Shown one piece after another: positions 17,947 through 27,596 of a stretch of DNA of 64,000 bases (position 1 is the first letter of the stretch; each line of letters opens with the position of its first letter). The stretch spans positions 1,922,001 to 1,986,000 of the forward strand of contig NZ_JARGNB010000001.1 of NCBI RefSeq assembly GCF_030167915.1, in the 5' to 3' direction. The notes under the pieces are model-generated. The model ran no database searches. It saw only the letters and a program-made list of their open reading frames with translations, and was not told the DNA's origin. This DNA is from Aquabacterium humicola (GTDB lineage Bacteria; Pseudomonadota; Gammaproteobacteria; Burkholderiales; Burkholderiaceae_C). The translations under genes and the position numbers were made by a program.

Positions 17947-19152
17947 ATGGCGCGGTGGCGCTACATCCCCGAACTGCTCGACCGGCACGCCGAGGACCTG
18001 GCCTTCCTCGCCGGCCAGCGCCGCGACGCGCTGCAGTCGCCGCGCCACACGCTGCGCGAGTTCGGCGAGCTCAACGAACGCATCGAGGCGCATGTGCAGG
18101 GCCTGCTGGTCGCCCCGGCGCAGACGCTGCTGGCGCGGCTGGAACCGCAGCTGCACGGCGACGACCGCGACGAGGCCTTCGCCGCCGCCTATGCGCTGCT
18201 GCGTCGCGAAGCGCCGTCGACGCAGCAGGCCGTACTGGCCGGCTTCGGCCAGGCCAGCGGCGCGGCGCTGCTGGGGCTGCGCGACGCCTTCAGCCTCGCG
18301 CCGCTCGGCGCGCACCAGCCCGCGCTACTGGCGCTGGCCGAGCGTGCTGCAGCGCCGGTCGCCGCCGCCGCGGCGGTCGTGCTGGCCAACCACCGGCAGC
18401 TCGACGGGGCGTTGCCGCGGCTGCAGGACCTGCTGCTCGACGAGGACGCCGCGGTCTGCCGTGCGGCCTGGCTGGCCGCGCTGCATGCCGACGCGCGAGC
18501 CGGCGCACCGGCGCACAAGCGCCCCTACCAGCACGCGCTGGGGCACGCGTCAGCTGCGGTGCGCTATGCCGCGTGGGCCGCTGCCGCGTGGACCGGCCAG
18601 GCGCAGGCGCTTCCGCTGCTGCGCCATGTCGCCGCCGGCGACGATGCGGTGGCGCTGCACTGGCTCGCGGTGCTCGGCGGCATCGAGGACGTCGCCACGG
18701 TGCAGCGCGCGGCGCTGCGCCTGGACGATGCGCAGGCACGCTGCACGCTGCTGTCGCGCTTCGGCCACCCGTCGGCGCTGAATGCGCTGGTGCGCTGGAT
18801 GGGTGAAGACGACGTGGCGCTGGCCGCGGCCTCGGGCGAGGCCTTCACCCGCATCACCGGCATCGACGTGCGCGGCGAGCGCCGCCCGCTGCCGGTGCCC
18901 GAGCAGGCCGACGCGTTCGAGCGCGAGATGGCCCCGCTGGTCTGGCTGCCCGATGCCGACAAGGCGCGCACGCTGGTGTCCGAACGCGGCGCCGAGTGGA
19001 TCGCCAGCCCGCGCTGGTGCAATGGCGTGCGCGTCGACGGCCCGCTGCCGCCCGATGCGCTGCTGCCCTTCGACCTGCAAGCGCGCTGGGACATCGGCGC
19101 CCGGGCCGCGCTCGCCGGCCGGCCGGTGTGCTCGCCGCCGCCGATCCACTGA
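17947..19152 (+). CDS. TIGR02270-type HEAT-like repeat protein
   Basis: This 401-residue protein opens with YIPELLDRHAEDLAFLAGQR and continues with alpha-helical, leucine/alanine-rich repeats containing ALLGLRDAF, ARLEPQLHG, AVLANHRQLDGALPRLQDLL and VRYAAWAAAAWTG. This is the appearance of HEAT-type repeats in the TIGR02270 family, an uncharacterised family encoded in T6SS and related loci. There is no signal peptide or catalytic motif. It ends the second vgrG module, 7 bases before the first kinase gene, so it may be cotranscribed with both. HEAT-type scaffolds bind other proteins, and a role in assembling the adaptor complex is plausible but unproven. Confidence 0.72.
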   Translation: MARWRYIPELLDRHAEDLAFLAGQRRDALQSPRHTLREFGELNERIEAHVQGLLVAPAQTLLARLEPQLHGDDRDEAFAAAYALLRREAPSTQQAVLAGFGQASGAALLGLRDAFSLAPLGAHQPALLALAERAAAPVAAAAAVVLANHRQLDGALPRLQDLLLDEDAAVCRAAWLAALHADARAGAPAHKRPYQHALGHASAAVRYAAWAAAAWTGQAQALPLLRHVAAGDDAVALHWLAVLGGIEDVATVQRAALRLDDAQARCTLLSRFGHPSALNALVRWMGEDDVALAAASGEAFTRITGIDVRGERRPLPVPEQADAFEREMAPLVWLPDADKARTLVSERGAEWIASPRWCNGVRVDGPLPPDALLPFDLQARWDIGARAALAGRPVCSPPPIH

Positions 19153-19159
19153 GGCCCCG

Positions 19160-21505
19160 ATGAGCGCACCGACCCGCCTCGGCAAGTATGAGATCCGCCG
19201 CGAGCTCGGCAAGGGCGCGATGGGCGTGGTCTACGAGGCCTGGGACCCGGTGATCGACCGCCGCGTGGCGATCAAGGTGATCCGGCGCGACGCGCTCGAC
19301 CTGGCCGCGGGCGGCGACAGCCAGGACGGCGGCGAGCTGCTGACGCGCTTGCGGCGCGAGGCCCAGGCGGCCGGCCGGCTCAGCCACGCCGGCATCGTCG
19401 CGATCTACGACTTCGGCGAGGACGCGACGCAGGGCGGCGGCCCGGTCGCCTACATCGCGATGGAGCTGATCGACGGCCGCGAGCTGCGCGAGCTGCTCGA
19501 CGACGGCCAGCGCTTCGGCCCCGACGACGCGGTGCGCATCGTCGGCGAGATGCTGGCCGCGCTGCAGCATGCGCACGAACGCGGCGTCACGCACCGCGAC
19601 ATCAAGCCGGCGAACGTGATCCTGATGCACGACGGCAGCGTCAAGCTGGCCGACTTCGGCGTCGCGCGCATCGAGAGCTCGGACCTGACGCAGGCCGGCA
19701 CCCTCATCGGCACGCCGAGCTACATGTCGCCCGAGCAGCTGCTGGGGTTGCCGGTCGACGGCCGCTCGGACCTGTTCTCCTGCGGCGTACTGCTGTACGA
19801 GATGCTGACCGGCCGCAAGCCCTTCGCCGGCAGCATGACGACGGTGATCCAGAAGGTGCTCAACGAGCAGCCGGCGCCGCCGTCGCAGGCCAACCCGGCG
19901 CTCAGCCCGGCGTGGGACGCGGTGCTCGACCGCGCGCTGGCGAAGAAGCCCGAGGCGCGCTTCCAGAATGCGCGGGCGATGGCCGACGCGCTGCGCGCGG
20001 CGCTGGCGGCCCAGAGCGGCGACGCGACGGTGGTGCGGCCGGCCGACCGGGCCCCCGCCGCCGCCGGGGCCGTGCACCGGCGGCGCGGCGCCTGGATCGC
20101 CGGCGCCGGCCTGGCGCTGGTGGGCGCCGCGATCGCCGGCGTCTACGTCGCGACCCGGCCGGACGATCGAGGCCTGGCGGCGAGCCCGCCGGCACCGGCC
20201 GCGAGCGCCACGGTCGTCGCGGCGGCCCCCGCTTCCGCGACCGCAGTGCCGCTGCCGGCGGAGGCCGTCGCAGCGGCGGCGGCGTCGGCGGTCCCCGCGG
20301 CCGCAGCCGCTTCGGCAGCCTCATCGCCGGCGCCGGCCTCGGCAGCGCCGTCGAAGCCGGCGCCGGCGCCGGCGGCTTCGCGCAGCGCGACCGCAGCGTC
20401 CCGCGCCGCCGCGCCACCCGTGGCCAGGACCGCACCGGTGGCCGCGGCGCCGACGCCGCCCTCGGCCTCCACCGCGGCGGCCACCGAATGGGCGCGGCGC
20501 GCGGCGCAGCTGCAACGATCGCGCGAGGCCACGACGATGCGTGCCGCGCTGACGCTGCTGCTGGAGCCGCTGAACGGGCCGGACCGCAGCGCGCTGGCCG
20601 AGTTCGACGCGGCCTTGCTGCGCCGGCCGCCGCACACCGCGCTGGTGATGGGCGCCAAGGACGGCGCCGCCGTCTTCTCGTGGCAGGCCAATGCCAGCAG
20701 CGCCGATGAGGCGGTCGACGCGGCGCGCCGGCGCTGCTTCACCCGCCACGCGGTGCACTGCCGGCCGGTGTTCGTCGACGGCGAGCTGCGCCGCGACACG
20801 CTGGCCGCCACCTTCGCCGAGTTCCACCAGCCGATCGCCGACGTGCGCAACAGCCTGCTGTACTACCTGAGCGCCACCACGCAGGCGATGCGTCGCGACG
20901 ACGTCGCCATCGCCAATGCCGCCAGTGCCGCGGCCGCCGCGAAGGCCGGCGCGGCATCGGCGGCGGCGAAATCGCCGCCCGCGCCACCAGCGACGGGACC
21001 CGCGACGGGCCCCGCGACGCGACCGGCGGTCAATGCGCCGGGGCCGGCCGCACGGCCCGCGGCCAGCACACCGCCGGCCGCCGCGTCGTCGACGCGACCG
21101 GCCTGGGAGCGTTCGATCGCCCGCCTGCGCGCGCTGCCGGCGTCGGCGGGTCTCGCGAAGGCCTTGCAGGCGCTGCTGCAGGCCGACGCGGCCGAGGACC
21201 TGGCGCAGCTCGAGCTGCTGCAGGCCACGGTGCTGCGGCTGCGCTGGAGCACGGCGCTGGCGATGGGCGAGCGCAACGGCTATCTGAGCTACTACTGGCC
21301 GCCGCAGCCCGAGTCGCGCGCGGACTGGGCCGAGCAGGCCGCGCTGGGCCAGTGCAAGGCGCGCTCGTCCGGCTGTGTCATCGTGCTCGTCAACGGCGAG
21401 CTGCGGCCCGGCGCGCTGGCCGAGCTGGCCGTGCGCTTCGACGCCCGGGCGCAGGCCGAGGTGCGCGCGGCCTTCCTGCGGGCGCTCAAGGCCAACCTGC
21501 GCTGA
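19160..21505 (+). CDS. Transmembrane Ser/Thr kinase with duplicated periplasmic domain
   Basis: This 781-residue PpkA-like protein starts with MSAPTRLGKYEIRRELGKGAMG at the ATG at 19160; longer in-frame extensions lie inside the previous gene. It has a complete Hanks-type kinase domain (about 8-275): glycine loop GKGAMGVV, VAIK lysine, catalytic HRDIKPAN with Asp147, DFG, and the SYMSPEQ activation segment. A single membrane helix follows at about 311-330, then an alanine/proline-rich linker, then two copies of a domain of about 115-130 residues (about 443-560 and 648-781). Each copy shows (E/A)W at its start, ALxMG, and two cysteines before VNGELR or VDGELR. The kinase thus faces the cytoplasm and the repeats the periplasm. 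By analogy with Pseudomonas PpkA it probably phosphorylates the FHA protein or another T6SS part. Confidence 0.9.
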   Translation: MSAPTRLGKYEIRRELGKGAMGVVYEAWDPVIDRRVAIKVIRRDALDLAAGGDSQDGGELLTRLRREAQAAGRLSHAGIVAIYDFGEDATQGGGPVAYIAMELIDGRELRELLDDGQRFGPDDAVRIVGEMLAALQHAHERGVTHRDIKPANVILMHDGSVKLADFGVARIESSDLTQAGTLIGTPSYMSPEQLLGLPVDGRSDLFSCGVLLYEMLTGRKPFAGSMTTVIQKVLNEQPAPPSQANPALSPAWDAVLDRALAKKPEARFQNARAMADALRAALAAQSGDATVVRPADRAPAAAGAVHRRRGAWIAGAGLALVGAAIAGVYVATRPDDRGLAASPPAPAASATVVAAAPASATAVPLPAEAVAAAAASAVPAAAAASAASSPAPASAAPSKPAPAPAASRSATAASRAAAPPVARTAPVAAAPTPPSASTAAATEWARRAAQLQRSREATTMRAALTLLLEPLNGPDRSALAEFDAALLRRPPHTALVMGAKDGAAVFSWQANASSADEAVDAARRRCFTRHAVHCRPVFVDGELRRDTLAATFAEFHQPIADVRNSLLYYLSATTQAMRRDDVAIANAASAAAAAKAGAASAAAKSPPAPPATGPATGPATRPAVNAPGPAARPAASTPPAAASSTRPAWERSIARLRALPASAGLAKALQALLQADAAEDLAQLELLQATVLRLRWSTALAMGERNGYLSYYWPPQPESRADWAEQAALGQCKARSSGCVIVLVNGELRPGALAELAVRFDARAQAEVRAAFLRALKANLR

Positions 21506-21520
21506 TCGGGGCGGGACGGA

Positions 21521-21535
21521 CGGCCGAAAGTCATG
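21521..21535 (-). promoter_or_regulatory. Inverted copy of the TGACTTTCGG box
   Basis: In the 153-base gap between the first two kinase genes the minus strand reads CATGACTTTCGGCCG. Its core TGACTTTCGG is the same as upstream of vgrG2 and of tagH, but in the opposite orientation relative to the next gene. The gap holds no ORF and no clear sigma-70 promoter. A regulator binding site is possible. Confidence 0.3.
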
Positions 21536-21658
21536 TCCGCGCCTGAAATGGCCCCGGGTGTGCGCTTCGTCCCCTTCCGTCGATTGCCACGGATGCATCG
21601 CCTCGGCCATGATCGCGAACGAACCACTGCCGCCCGTCGTCCGCCCGACCGTTGACCC

Positions 21659-24502
21659 ATGCCCATTCCGACCCGCGTTGGCAAATACGAGATCCGCCGC
21701 GAGATCGGCAAGGGCTCGATGGGCGTCGTCTACGAAGGCTTCGACCCGCTGATCGAGCGCTCGGTGGCCGTCAAGGTCATCCGCCCCGACCAGCTCGGGC
21801 CGCAGTCGGCCGAGCTGATGGCGCGCCTGAAGCGCGAGGCGCAGGCCGTCGGCCGGCTCAACCACCCGGGCATCGTCGCGATCTACGACTACGGCGAGGA
21901 CGCCACCCTCGGCGGGGCGCCGGTGGCCTTCATCGCGATGGAGCTGATCGACGGCAAGGAGCTCAAGCACTACTTCGACAACAAGCACCGCTTCCCGCCG
22001 GCCGACGTGGCCCGCATCATGGGCGAGGTGCTGTCGGCGCTGCAGCATGCGCACGAGCGCGGCGTGACGCACCGCGACATCAAGCCGAGCAACGTGATCC
22101 TGCTGCGCAACGGCAGCATCAAGGTCGCCGACTTCGGCGTCGCCCGGCTCGATAACTCGCAATTGACGCAGGCCGGCACGATGATCGGCACGCCGATGTA
22201 CATGTCGCCGGAGCAGATCCTCGGCCTGCCGGTCGACGGCCGGTCCGACCTGTTCTCGTGCGGCGTCGTGCTGTACCAGTTCCTCACCGGCGAGAAGCCC
22301 TTCACCGGCAGTGTGACCTCGGTGATGCAGCGCGTGCTGCACGACGAGCCGGCGCCGGCGACGCAGCTGAACGCCGCGCTGAGCCCGGCCTGGGACACGG
22401 TGCTGCGCAAGGCCATGGCCAAGAAGCCGGCCGAGCGCTACCAGAGCGCCTCGGCGCTGGCCGACGCGATCCGCGCCGCCGCCGCCGTCAAGGGCGACGA
22501 GGCCACCGTGGTGCTGCCGATCGCCAAGCCCGGCTCGGGCAGCGGCACGATGGGCACCGCCGGCACCGGCGGCAGCTTCGGCGGCGGCGGCCTCGGCATC
22601 ATCGGCACCGCCGGCACGGTGACCGGCATGCCCAGCTTCGCCAGCGGCGGCGCCGCCGGCGCGCCGCCCCCGGCACCGCTGCCACCGCTGCCGATGCCGC
22701 CCGTGCCGTCGGGCAGCCCGACGCCCGCCGGACCGGCACCCGCGCCCGCCACGGCCCGGGCCGCCGCGGGGAACGGCGACGGCATCGACCTGTTGATCGG
22801 CGATCCCACCGTCCCGCCCGGCGCCAAGCCACCGCCGATGACGCCGATGACGCCGACGCTGCCCCCGGGCATCGCGCCACCCCCGTCGTCGGCGGCGTCG
22901 ATGACCATGGGGCTGAGCACCGCCACCCACGCCGGCACCGCGGCCGCGGCCGGCACGGCCGCCGCCGCGGCCGCCGCCGCCGCGGCGTCGGCCTTCGCCC
23001 GACCGGCTCCCGCCAAGGCGCCGAGCAGCGGCGACGACGCCGCGACCATCGCCGTGCCGACCGCGCGTGCCTCGGCCCCGGTGCCGCCCGCGCCGCCGCC
23101 GGCAGCGACCGGCAAGTCCCCTGCACCGGCCTGGCGCGCGCCGTCGCCTGCCTCGGTGCCGACGCCGGCCGCCGCGAAGCCTGCGGCGGCGGCCCGCTCG
23201 AAGACCCCCATGTTCATCGGCGCCGCATCGCTGATCGCGGTGCTGGCCTTCGCCGGCCTCTGGTGGTCGCGCTCGGGTTCGGCACCCGAACCCTCGCCGG
23301 CACCGAGCGCCGGCCCGACGCCGGCCCCGGCGCCGGTCGCCATCGCGCCGCCCGCGCCCGCACCCTCCCCGCTACCCGCCCCGACACCCGGCCCGGTGCA
23401 GGCCGAAGCGCCACCCCCCGTGACCGCCCCGACGCCAGCACCGGTGGCCGCCGCACCCGTGGCCCCGGCGCCCGCACCCGCGGTGATCGCCGCGCCGCCG
23501 CCGATCGCCGCTGCGCCGGCGACCCCGTCGGTCCCGGCCCCGGCCGCCGCCGACTTCACGGCCGAATGGCGCACCCGCATCGCCCGGCTCGAAGCGCAGC
23601 GCACGCCGCTTGCGCCGTCGGCCGCCCTGGCGCTGCTGCTCGATGCGAACAGCAACGACGACCGCCGCATCGGCAGCGAGCTCGATGCGATGCTGAAGTC
23701 GCGCCCGGCGAACAGCGCGATGGCGCTCGGCGTCGGCAGCGACGGCCACCTGCGCTTCAACTGGCAGGTCGCGCGGCCGACGCCGGCCGCCGCGCAGGAC
23801 GGCGCGCTGCGCCGCTGCCGCGAGCAGGCCGGCGCCAGCGGCGGCTGCGCGGCGATCGTGATGAACGGCGAGCTGCGCCGCGATGCGCTGATCGAGGCCG
23901 CGCGCGCGCTCGGCGCGCAGAACGTCGGCATCGTGCGCACGCGCTTCATGCGCGCGCTCGACCGTGCGCTGGCCGAGCAGCGGGCGAAGGACCCGGCCGC
24001 CGTGGCCACCCCGGAGCCGACGCGGCCGGCCGCAACTCCGGCGCAACCGCCTGCCCCCGCCCCGGCGGCCCGGCCGGCGACGAATGAATGGACCGACGCG
24101 ATCGCGCAGTTGCGCGCGAACGAGTCCCGGCTCAACGTCGGCAGCGCGTTCGAGCTGCTGCTGAACGTGCGCGAGCCGGCCGACCTCGACCGCCTCGCGC
24201 AGCTGAACCGCGCGTTCCGCCAGCTGCGCTGGAAGAGCGCGATGGCGGTGGGCGAGCGCAACGGCGCGATCACGCTCGGCTTCGGCAGCAACGAGCGCAC
24301 CGGCGCCTGGGCCGAGGAGCGCGCGGTCGGCGACTGCAACCGCAACGGCAACGCCGGCTGCGTGATCATCGGCGCCGACGGCAGTCTGCGGCCGGGCGCC
24401 TTCGTCGAATTCGCCGGCCGCCTGAACGGCCGCAACCAGGCCCAGGTTCGAGAAACATTTCTGCGCGAGCTTCAGCGCGCGTTGCAGGCCGGCATCCAGT
24501 AG
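21659..24502 (+). CDS. Transmembrane Ser/Thr kinase, paralogue of the previous one
   Basis: This 947-residue PpkA-like protein has the same plan as the kinase at 19160. The kinase domain covers about residues 7-270 (IGKGSMGVV, VAVKVI, HRDIKPSN with Asp140, DFGVARL, MYMSPEQ). A long glycine/alanine/proline-rich linker (about 285-515) follows, then one membrane helix (about 517-537), a second proline-rich linker, and two copies of the Cys-pair periplasmic domain (about 636-763 and 809-947). The repeats keep the AMxxG, two-cysteine and G(E/S)LR pattern. It begins only 153 bases after its paralogue, so tandem duplication is the simplest origin. The low-complexity linkers are longer here and could span the periplasm. 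The substrate is inferred to be TagH or a T6SS structural protein. Confidence 0.9.
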   Translation: MPIPTRVGKYEIRREIGKGSMGVVYEGFDPLIERSVAVKVIRPDQLGPQSAELMARLKREAQAVGRLNHPGIVAIYDYGEDATLGGAPVAFIAMELIDGKELKHYFDNKHRFPPADVARIMGEVLSALQHAHERGVTHRDIKPSNVILLRNGSIKVADFGVARLDNSQLTQAGTMIGTPMYMSPEQILGLPVDGRSDLFSCGVVLYQFLTGEKPFTGSVTSVMQRVLHDEPAPATQLNAALSPAWDTVLRKAMAKKPAERYQSASALADAIRAAAAVKGDEATVVLPIAKPGSGSGTMGTAGTGGSFGGGGLGIIGTAGTVTGMPSFASGGAAGAPPPAPLPPLPMPPVPSGSPTPAGPAPAPATARAAAGNGDGIDLLIGDPTVPPGAKPPPMTPMTPTLPPGIAPPPSSAASMTMGLSTATHAGTAAAAGTAAAAAAAAAASAFARPAPAKAPSSGDDAATIAVPTARASAPVPPAPPPAATGKSPAPAWRAPSPASVPTPAAAKPAAAARSKTPMFIGAASLIAVLAFAGLWWSRSGSAPEPSPAPSAGPTPAPAPVAIAPPAPAPSPLPAPTPGPVQAEAPPPVTAPTPAPVAAAPVAPAPAPAVIAAPPPIAAAPATPSVPAPAAADFTAEWRTRIARLEAQRTPLAPSAALALLLDANSNDDRRIGSELDAMLKSRPANSAMALGVGSDGHLRFNWQVARPTPAAAQDGALRRCREQAGASGGCAAIVMNGELRRDALIEAARALGAQNVGIVRTRFMRALDRALAEQRAKDPAAVATPEPTRPAATPAQPPAPAPAARPATNEWTDAIAQLRANESRLNVGSAFELLLNVREPADLDRLAQLNRAFRQLRWKSAMAVGERNGAITLGFGSNERTGAWAEERAVGDCNRNGNAGCVIIGADGSLRPGAFVEFAGRLNGRNQAQVRETFLRELQRALQAGIQ

Positions 24503-24553
24503 CACGCTCGCCAGCGACAATCAGCGAGCGCATACTGCGCCGGCTTGCCTTCC

Positions 24554-26455
24554 ATGAACTCGAAAGACTCTCCGGCCCTGCCCGCGCAGGGCGCCGAACC
24601 GCTGCCCCCGCCGTCGGACGACGACGACGCCGAAGCCACGCGCGTCGTCACGGTCGCGCCGCCGACGCTGGCCGCCGCCGGCTACGAGCCGACCATGGTG
24701 TTGCGCACCGACCAGCGGCCCTCGCCCGCGACCCTGCTGACCGGCGACGGCAAGCGCGCGCCAACCTTGCCCGGCTTCAGCGGCCGCGGCGAAGGCACGG
24801 TGCAGGAGATCGGACGCTACCTGGTCCGCGAGCGCCTGGGCCGCGGCGGCATGGCCACGGTCTTCAAGGCCCACGACCCGACGATCAACCGCGACGTCGC
24901 GATCAAGTTCCTGCACGCCTCGCTGTGCGCCGATGACGAGTACCGCTCGCGCTTCCTGCGCGAGGCGCGCGCCGCGGGCGGCCTGTCGCACCCGAACATC
25001 GTCGTCGTGCACGACGTCGGCGAGATCGACGGCCGGCCCTACATGGCGATGGAGCTGATCGACGGCGTGTCGCTCGCCGACGAGATCGAGAAGCACAAGG
25101 TGATGCCGATCCGCGACGTCGTCGTGATGGGCATGCAGCTGGCGCGCGCGCTCGACTACGCGCACGGCCGCGGCATCGTGCACCGGGACATCAAGCCCGG
25201 CAACATCATGCGGCTGGCCGGCAGCCAGACCATCAAGGTCACCGACTTCGGCATCGCCCACATGGACGAGTTGGGCGACGGCCAGCACACCCGCGTCGGC
25301 GACGTGCTGGGCACGCCGCAGTACATGTCGCCCGAGCAGACCAACGGCGAGAAGCTCGACGGCCGTTCGGACCTGTTCTCCACCGGCATCGTGCTGTACC
25401 AGATGCTGACCGGCAAGCGGCCGTTCCGCGGCGACAGCCTGGTGGCCGTGGCCACGCGCATCGCCAACGAGGAACACCCGCCGATCACCAAGCTGCGGCC
25501 CGAGGTGCCGGCGTCGCTGCGCCGGGTGGTCGACCGCTGCCTGGCGAAACAGCCGGCGAACCGTTTCCAGACCGGCCGCGAGCTGTCCGACGCGCTGGCC
25601 AAGGTGCTGGCCGAGCTCGACGAGGTCGCGCGCGAGCGCAACCGCCCGCGCATCGTGCCCTTGCGCCTGAAGTGGGCGGCCATGATGGCGGCGATCGTCG
25701 CCGTCGTGATGGGCTTCACCGCGGCGCTGATCACGCAGCGGCAGTACACCGCGATGATGGGCCAGGTGAGCGACTACGGCGCATCGCTGGCGCGCATGAT
25801 CGCGCAGCAGAACGCCGCCTCGGTGCTCGGCGACGACTGGGAGGCGGTCGACGTCGCGGTGCAGGAGATGATGAAGACGCGCAACTTCGAGCGCGTGACC
25901 GTCATCGATCTCGGCGGCATCGTGCGCGTGTCCAGCCTGCCCGGGCTGGTCGGCCAGCCCTACAAGCCCGAGGGCAGCGAAGCCATCGGCAAGCACGGCG
26001 CGATCGCCGCGTCGCGCTACCAGGTGAAGGGCGCGCCGGTCCTCGGCTTCGACGCGCCGATCACCTTCCAGGACAAGCAGGTCGGCCGCGTCGCGCTCGG
26101 CATCCCGGAGGAGCCGCTGACGCAGGTGGCGCGGCTGTCGATCTCGCTGATGGTGGTGCTGGCGGTGGTCACCGTCGCGGCGGTGGCGATCGCGATGTAC
26201 TTCGTCGCCAACTGGTTCGCCAAGCCGATCCGCCTGGTCGCCGACTCGATGGCCGAGATCGGCAAGGGCCGCTTCGACCACCGCATCAACGAGCAGCGCA
26301 AGGACGAGTTCGGCGAGCTCTACGTCGCGTTCGACCAGATGGCGCAGGCGCTGCAGGACCGCAATGCCGCGGGCATCGACACGCCGCTGCCGCCGACCTC
26401 GATCGGTCGCGGCCAGGCGGGCGGCGGCCGCGAACGGCCTTCGTCGCCGAGCTGA
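24554..26455 (+). CDS. Ser/Thr kinase with periplasmic sensor and HAMP domain
   Basis: This 633-residue protein is read from the ATG at 24554; an upstream TTG in frame at 24545 would add three residues and is less likely. After a disordered N-terminus (about 1-90) comes a Hanks kinase domain (about 92-350), with RLGRGGMATVFKA, VAIKFL, HRDIKPGN (Asp212), DFGIAHM and QYMSPEQ. One membrane helix (about 374-394), a periplasmic CACHE-like sensor of some 125 residues, a second helix (about 530-552) and a cytoplasmic HAMP segment (FAKPIRLVADSMAEIGKGRFDHRI) follow. This differs from the other two kinases in having both termini in the cytoplasm, and a signal-transducing HAMP that is unusual for a Ser/Thr kinase. 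It could tie T6SS activity to a periplasmic signal. It lies 51 bases after the second kinase gene. Confidence 0.88.
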   Translation: MNSKDSPALPAQGAEPLPPPSDDDDAEATRVVTVAPPTLAAAGYEPTMVLRTDQRPSPATLLTGDGKRAPTLPGFSGRGEGTVQEIGRYLVRERLGRGGMATVFKAHDPTINRDVAIKFLHASLCADDEYRSRFLREARAAGGLSHPNIVVVHDVGEIDGRPYMAMELIDGVSLADEIEKHKVMPIRDVVVMGMQLARALDYAHGRGIVHRDIKPGNIMRLAGSQTIKVTDFGIAHMDELGDGQHTRVGDVLGTPQYMSPEQTNGEKLDGRSDLFSTGIVLYQMLTGKRPFRGDSLVAVATRIANEEHPPITKLRPEVPASLRRVVDRCLAKQPANRFQTGRELSDALAKVLAELDEVARERNRPRIVPLRLKWAAMMAAIVAVVMGFTAALITQRQYTAMMGQVSDYGASLARMIAQQNAASVLGDDWEAVDVAVQEMMKTRNFERVTVIDLGGIVRVSSLPGLVGQPYKPEGSEAIGKHGAIAASRYQVKGAPVLGFDAPITFQDKQVGRVALGIPEEPLTQVARLSISLMVVLAVVTVAAVAIAMYFVANWFAKPIRLVADSMAEIGKGRFDHRINEQRKDEFGELYVAFDQMAQALQDRNAAGIDTPLPPTSIGRGQAGGGRERPSSPS

Positions 26456-26468
26456 CGCGGGCCGCGCG

Positions 26469-27596
26469 ATGGTCCGTGCCCTCCGCGCCGCGGCGTGCGG
26501 CAGCCTGCTTGAACCGGCCCCCGTGCCGTCCCTGCTGCCGGCCCTGCTGCTGGCCCTTCTGCTGGCCGGCTGTGCCGGCCGTGGCGCCGCACCGCCGGCC
26601 GTGACCGAGGGGCCGCCGCCGCCGGCCGCCCGCGCGGCCGAAGTCGCCGCGGCGGCCGCGCCGCATGTGCGCGCCGCCGGCGAAGTGATCGGACGCGGCG
26701 AGCGGCTGCTGATCTACCTGCCGCGCGAAGGCGACCAACTGCCGGCGATCGCCGAGCGCTTCCTCGGCGACGCAGACAAGCACTGGACCATCGCCGAGGC
26801 CAACGGCGTCAGCCGTGTCGAGGCCGGCCAGCCGCTGATCGTGCCGCTGCAGCCGCTGAACCCGGCCGGCGTGCGCAACGGCGAACTGCAGACCATCCCG
26901 ATCCTCTGCTACCACCGCTTCGGCGCCGGCGGCGCGAAGATGGTGGTGTCGCCGTCGAACTTCGCCGCGCAGCTCGACTGGCTGGCGCGCAATGACTACC
27001 AGGTGCTGAAGCTGTCGCAGGTGGCGGGCTTCCTCGCCGGGCGCGAGGCGCTGCCGCGCAAGTCGGTGGTCATCACCATCGACGACGGCTACGAGTCGGT
27101 GTACCGCCATGCGTATCCGCTGCTGAAGAAACACGGCTTCCCGGCGACGTTGTTCGTCTACACCGACTTCATCGGCGCCGCCGACGGCCTGAGCTGGGCG
27201 CAGCTGCAGGAGATGGCCGCGTCGGGCGTCATCGACATCCAGGCGCACTCGAAGACCCACCGCAACCTGACCGACCGCGCCGCCGGCGAGACCGACGAGC
27301 GCTACCGCGCGGCGATCGACACCGAGCTGCGCGCGCCGCGCGAGCTGCTGGAAAAGCGGCTGGCGTCGGCGAAGGTCAAGGTGCAGCAGTTCGCCTACCC
27401 GTTCGGCGACGCCAACGACGTGGTGCTCGAGACGATGACCCGGCAGCGCTACCAGCTCGGCGTCACCGTGCAGGCCGGCGGCAATGCGTTCTTCGCGCAG
27501 CCGACGCTGCTCAGGCGCACGATGGTCTTCGGCGACCTCGACCTCGAAGGCTTCAAGTCCAAGCTGCAGACGAGCCGCAGCGTCACGGTGCCATGA
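26469..27596 (+). CDS. LysM-polysaccharide deacetylase lipoprotein
   Basis: This is a predicted lipoprotein of 375 residues from the ATG at 26469. A GTG at 26523 would give a shorter and more ordinary signal peptide (PSLLPALLLALLLAGC) and is an alternative start. The lipobox is LLAGC. A LysM-like segment (GDQLPAIAERFLGDADKHWTI, then LIVPLQPL) precedes a NodB-type carbohydrate esterase 4 domain. That domain has PILCYHRFG, VVITIDDGYES (the metal-binding DD), HGFPATLFVY and IDIQAHSKTHRNL (HSxTH). The protein probably removes acetyl groups from a peptidoglycan or surface glycan while anchored in the outer or inner membrane. Between kinase and TPR lipoprotein genes of the T6SS locus, a role in opening or marking the cell wall for the apparatus is an attractive inference. 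Confidence 0.85.
   Translation: MVRALRAAACGSLLEPAPVPSLLPALLLALLLAGCAGRGAAPPAVTEGPPPPAARAAEVAAAAAPHVRAAGEVIGRGERLLIYLPREGDQLPAIAERFLGDADKHWTIAEANGVSRVEAGQPLIVPLQPLNPAGVRNGELQTIPILCYHRFGAGGAKMVVSPSNFAAQLDWLARNDYQVLKLSQVAGFLAGREALPRKSVVITIDDGYESVYRHAYPLLKKHGFPATLFVYTDFIGAADGLSWAQLQEMAASGVIDIQAHSKTHRNLTDRAAGETDERYRAAIDTELRAPRELLEKRLASAKVKVQQFAYPFGDANDVVLETMTRQRYQLGVTVQAGGNAFFAQPTLLRRTMVFGDLDLEGFKSKLQTSRSVTVP

Noticed and set aside
24545-24556. TTG start for the third kinase at 24545
   Set aside because: The ATG nine bases later is a more usual start. The N-terminus is disordered either way, so little depends on it.
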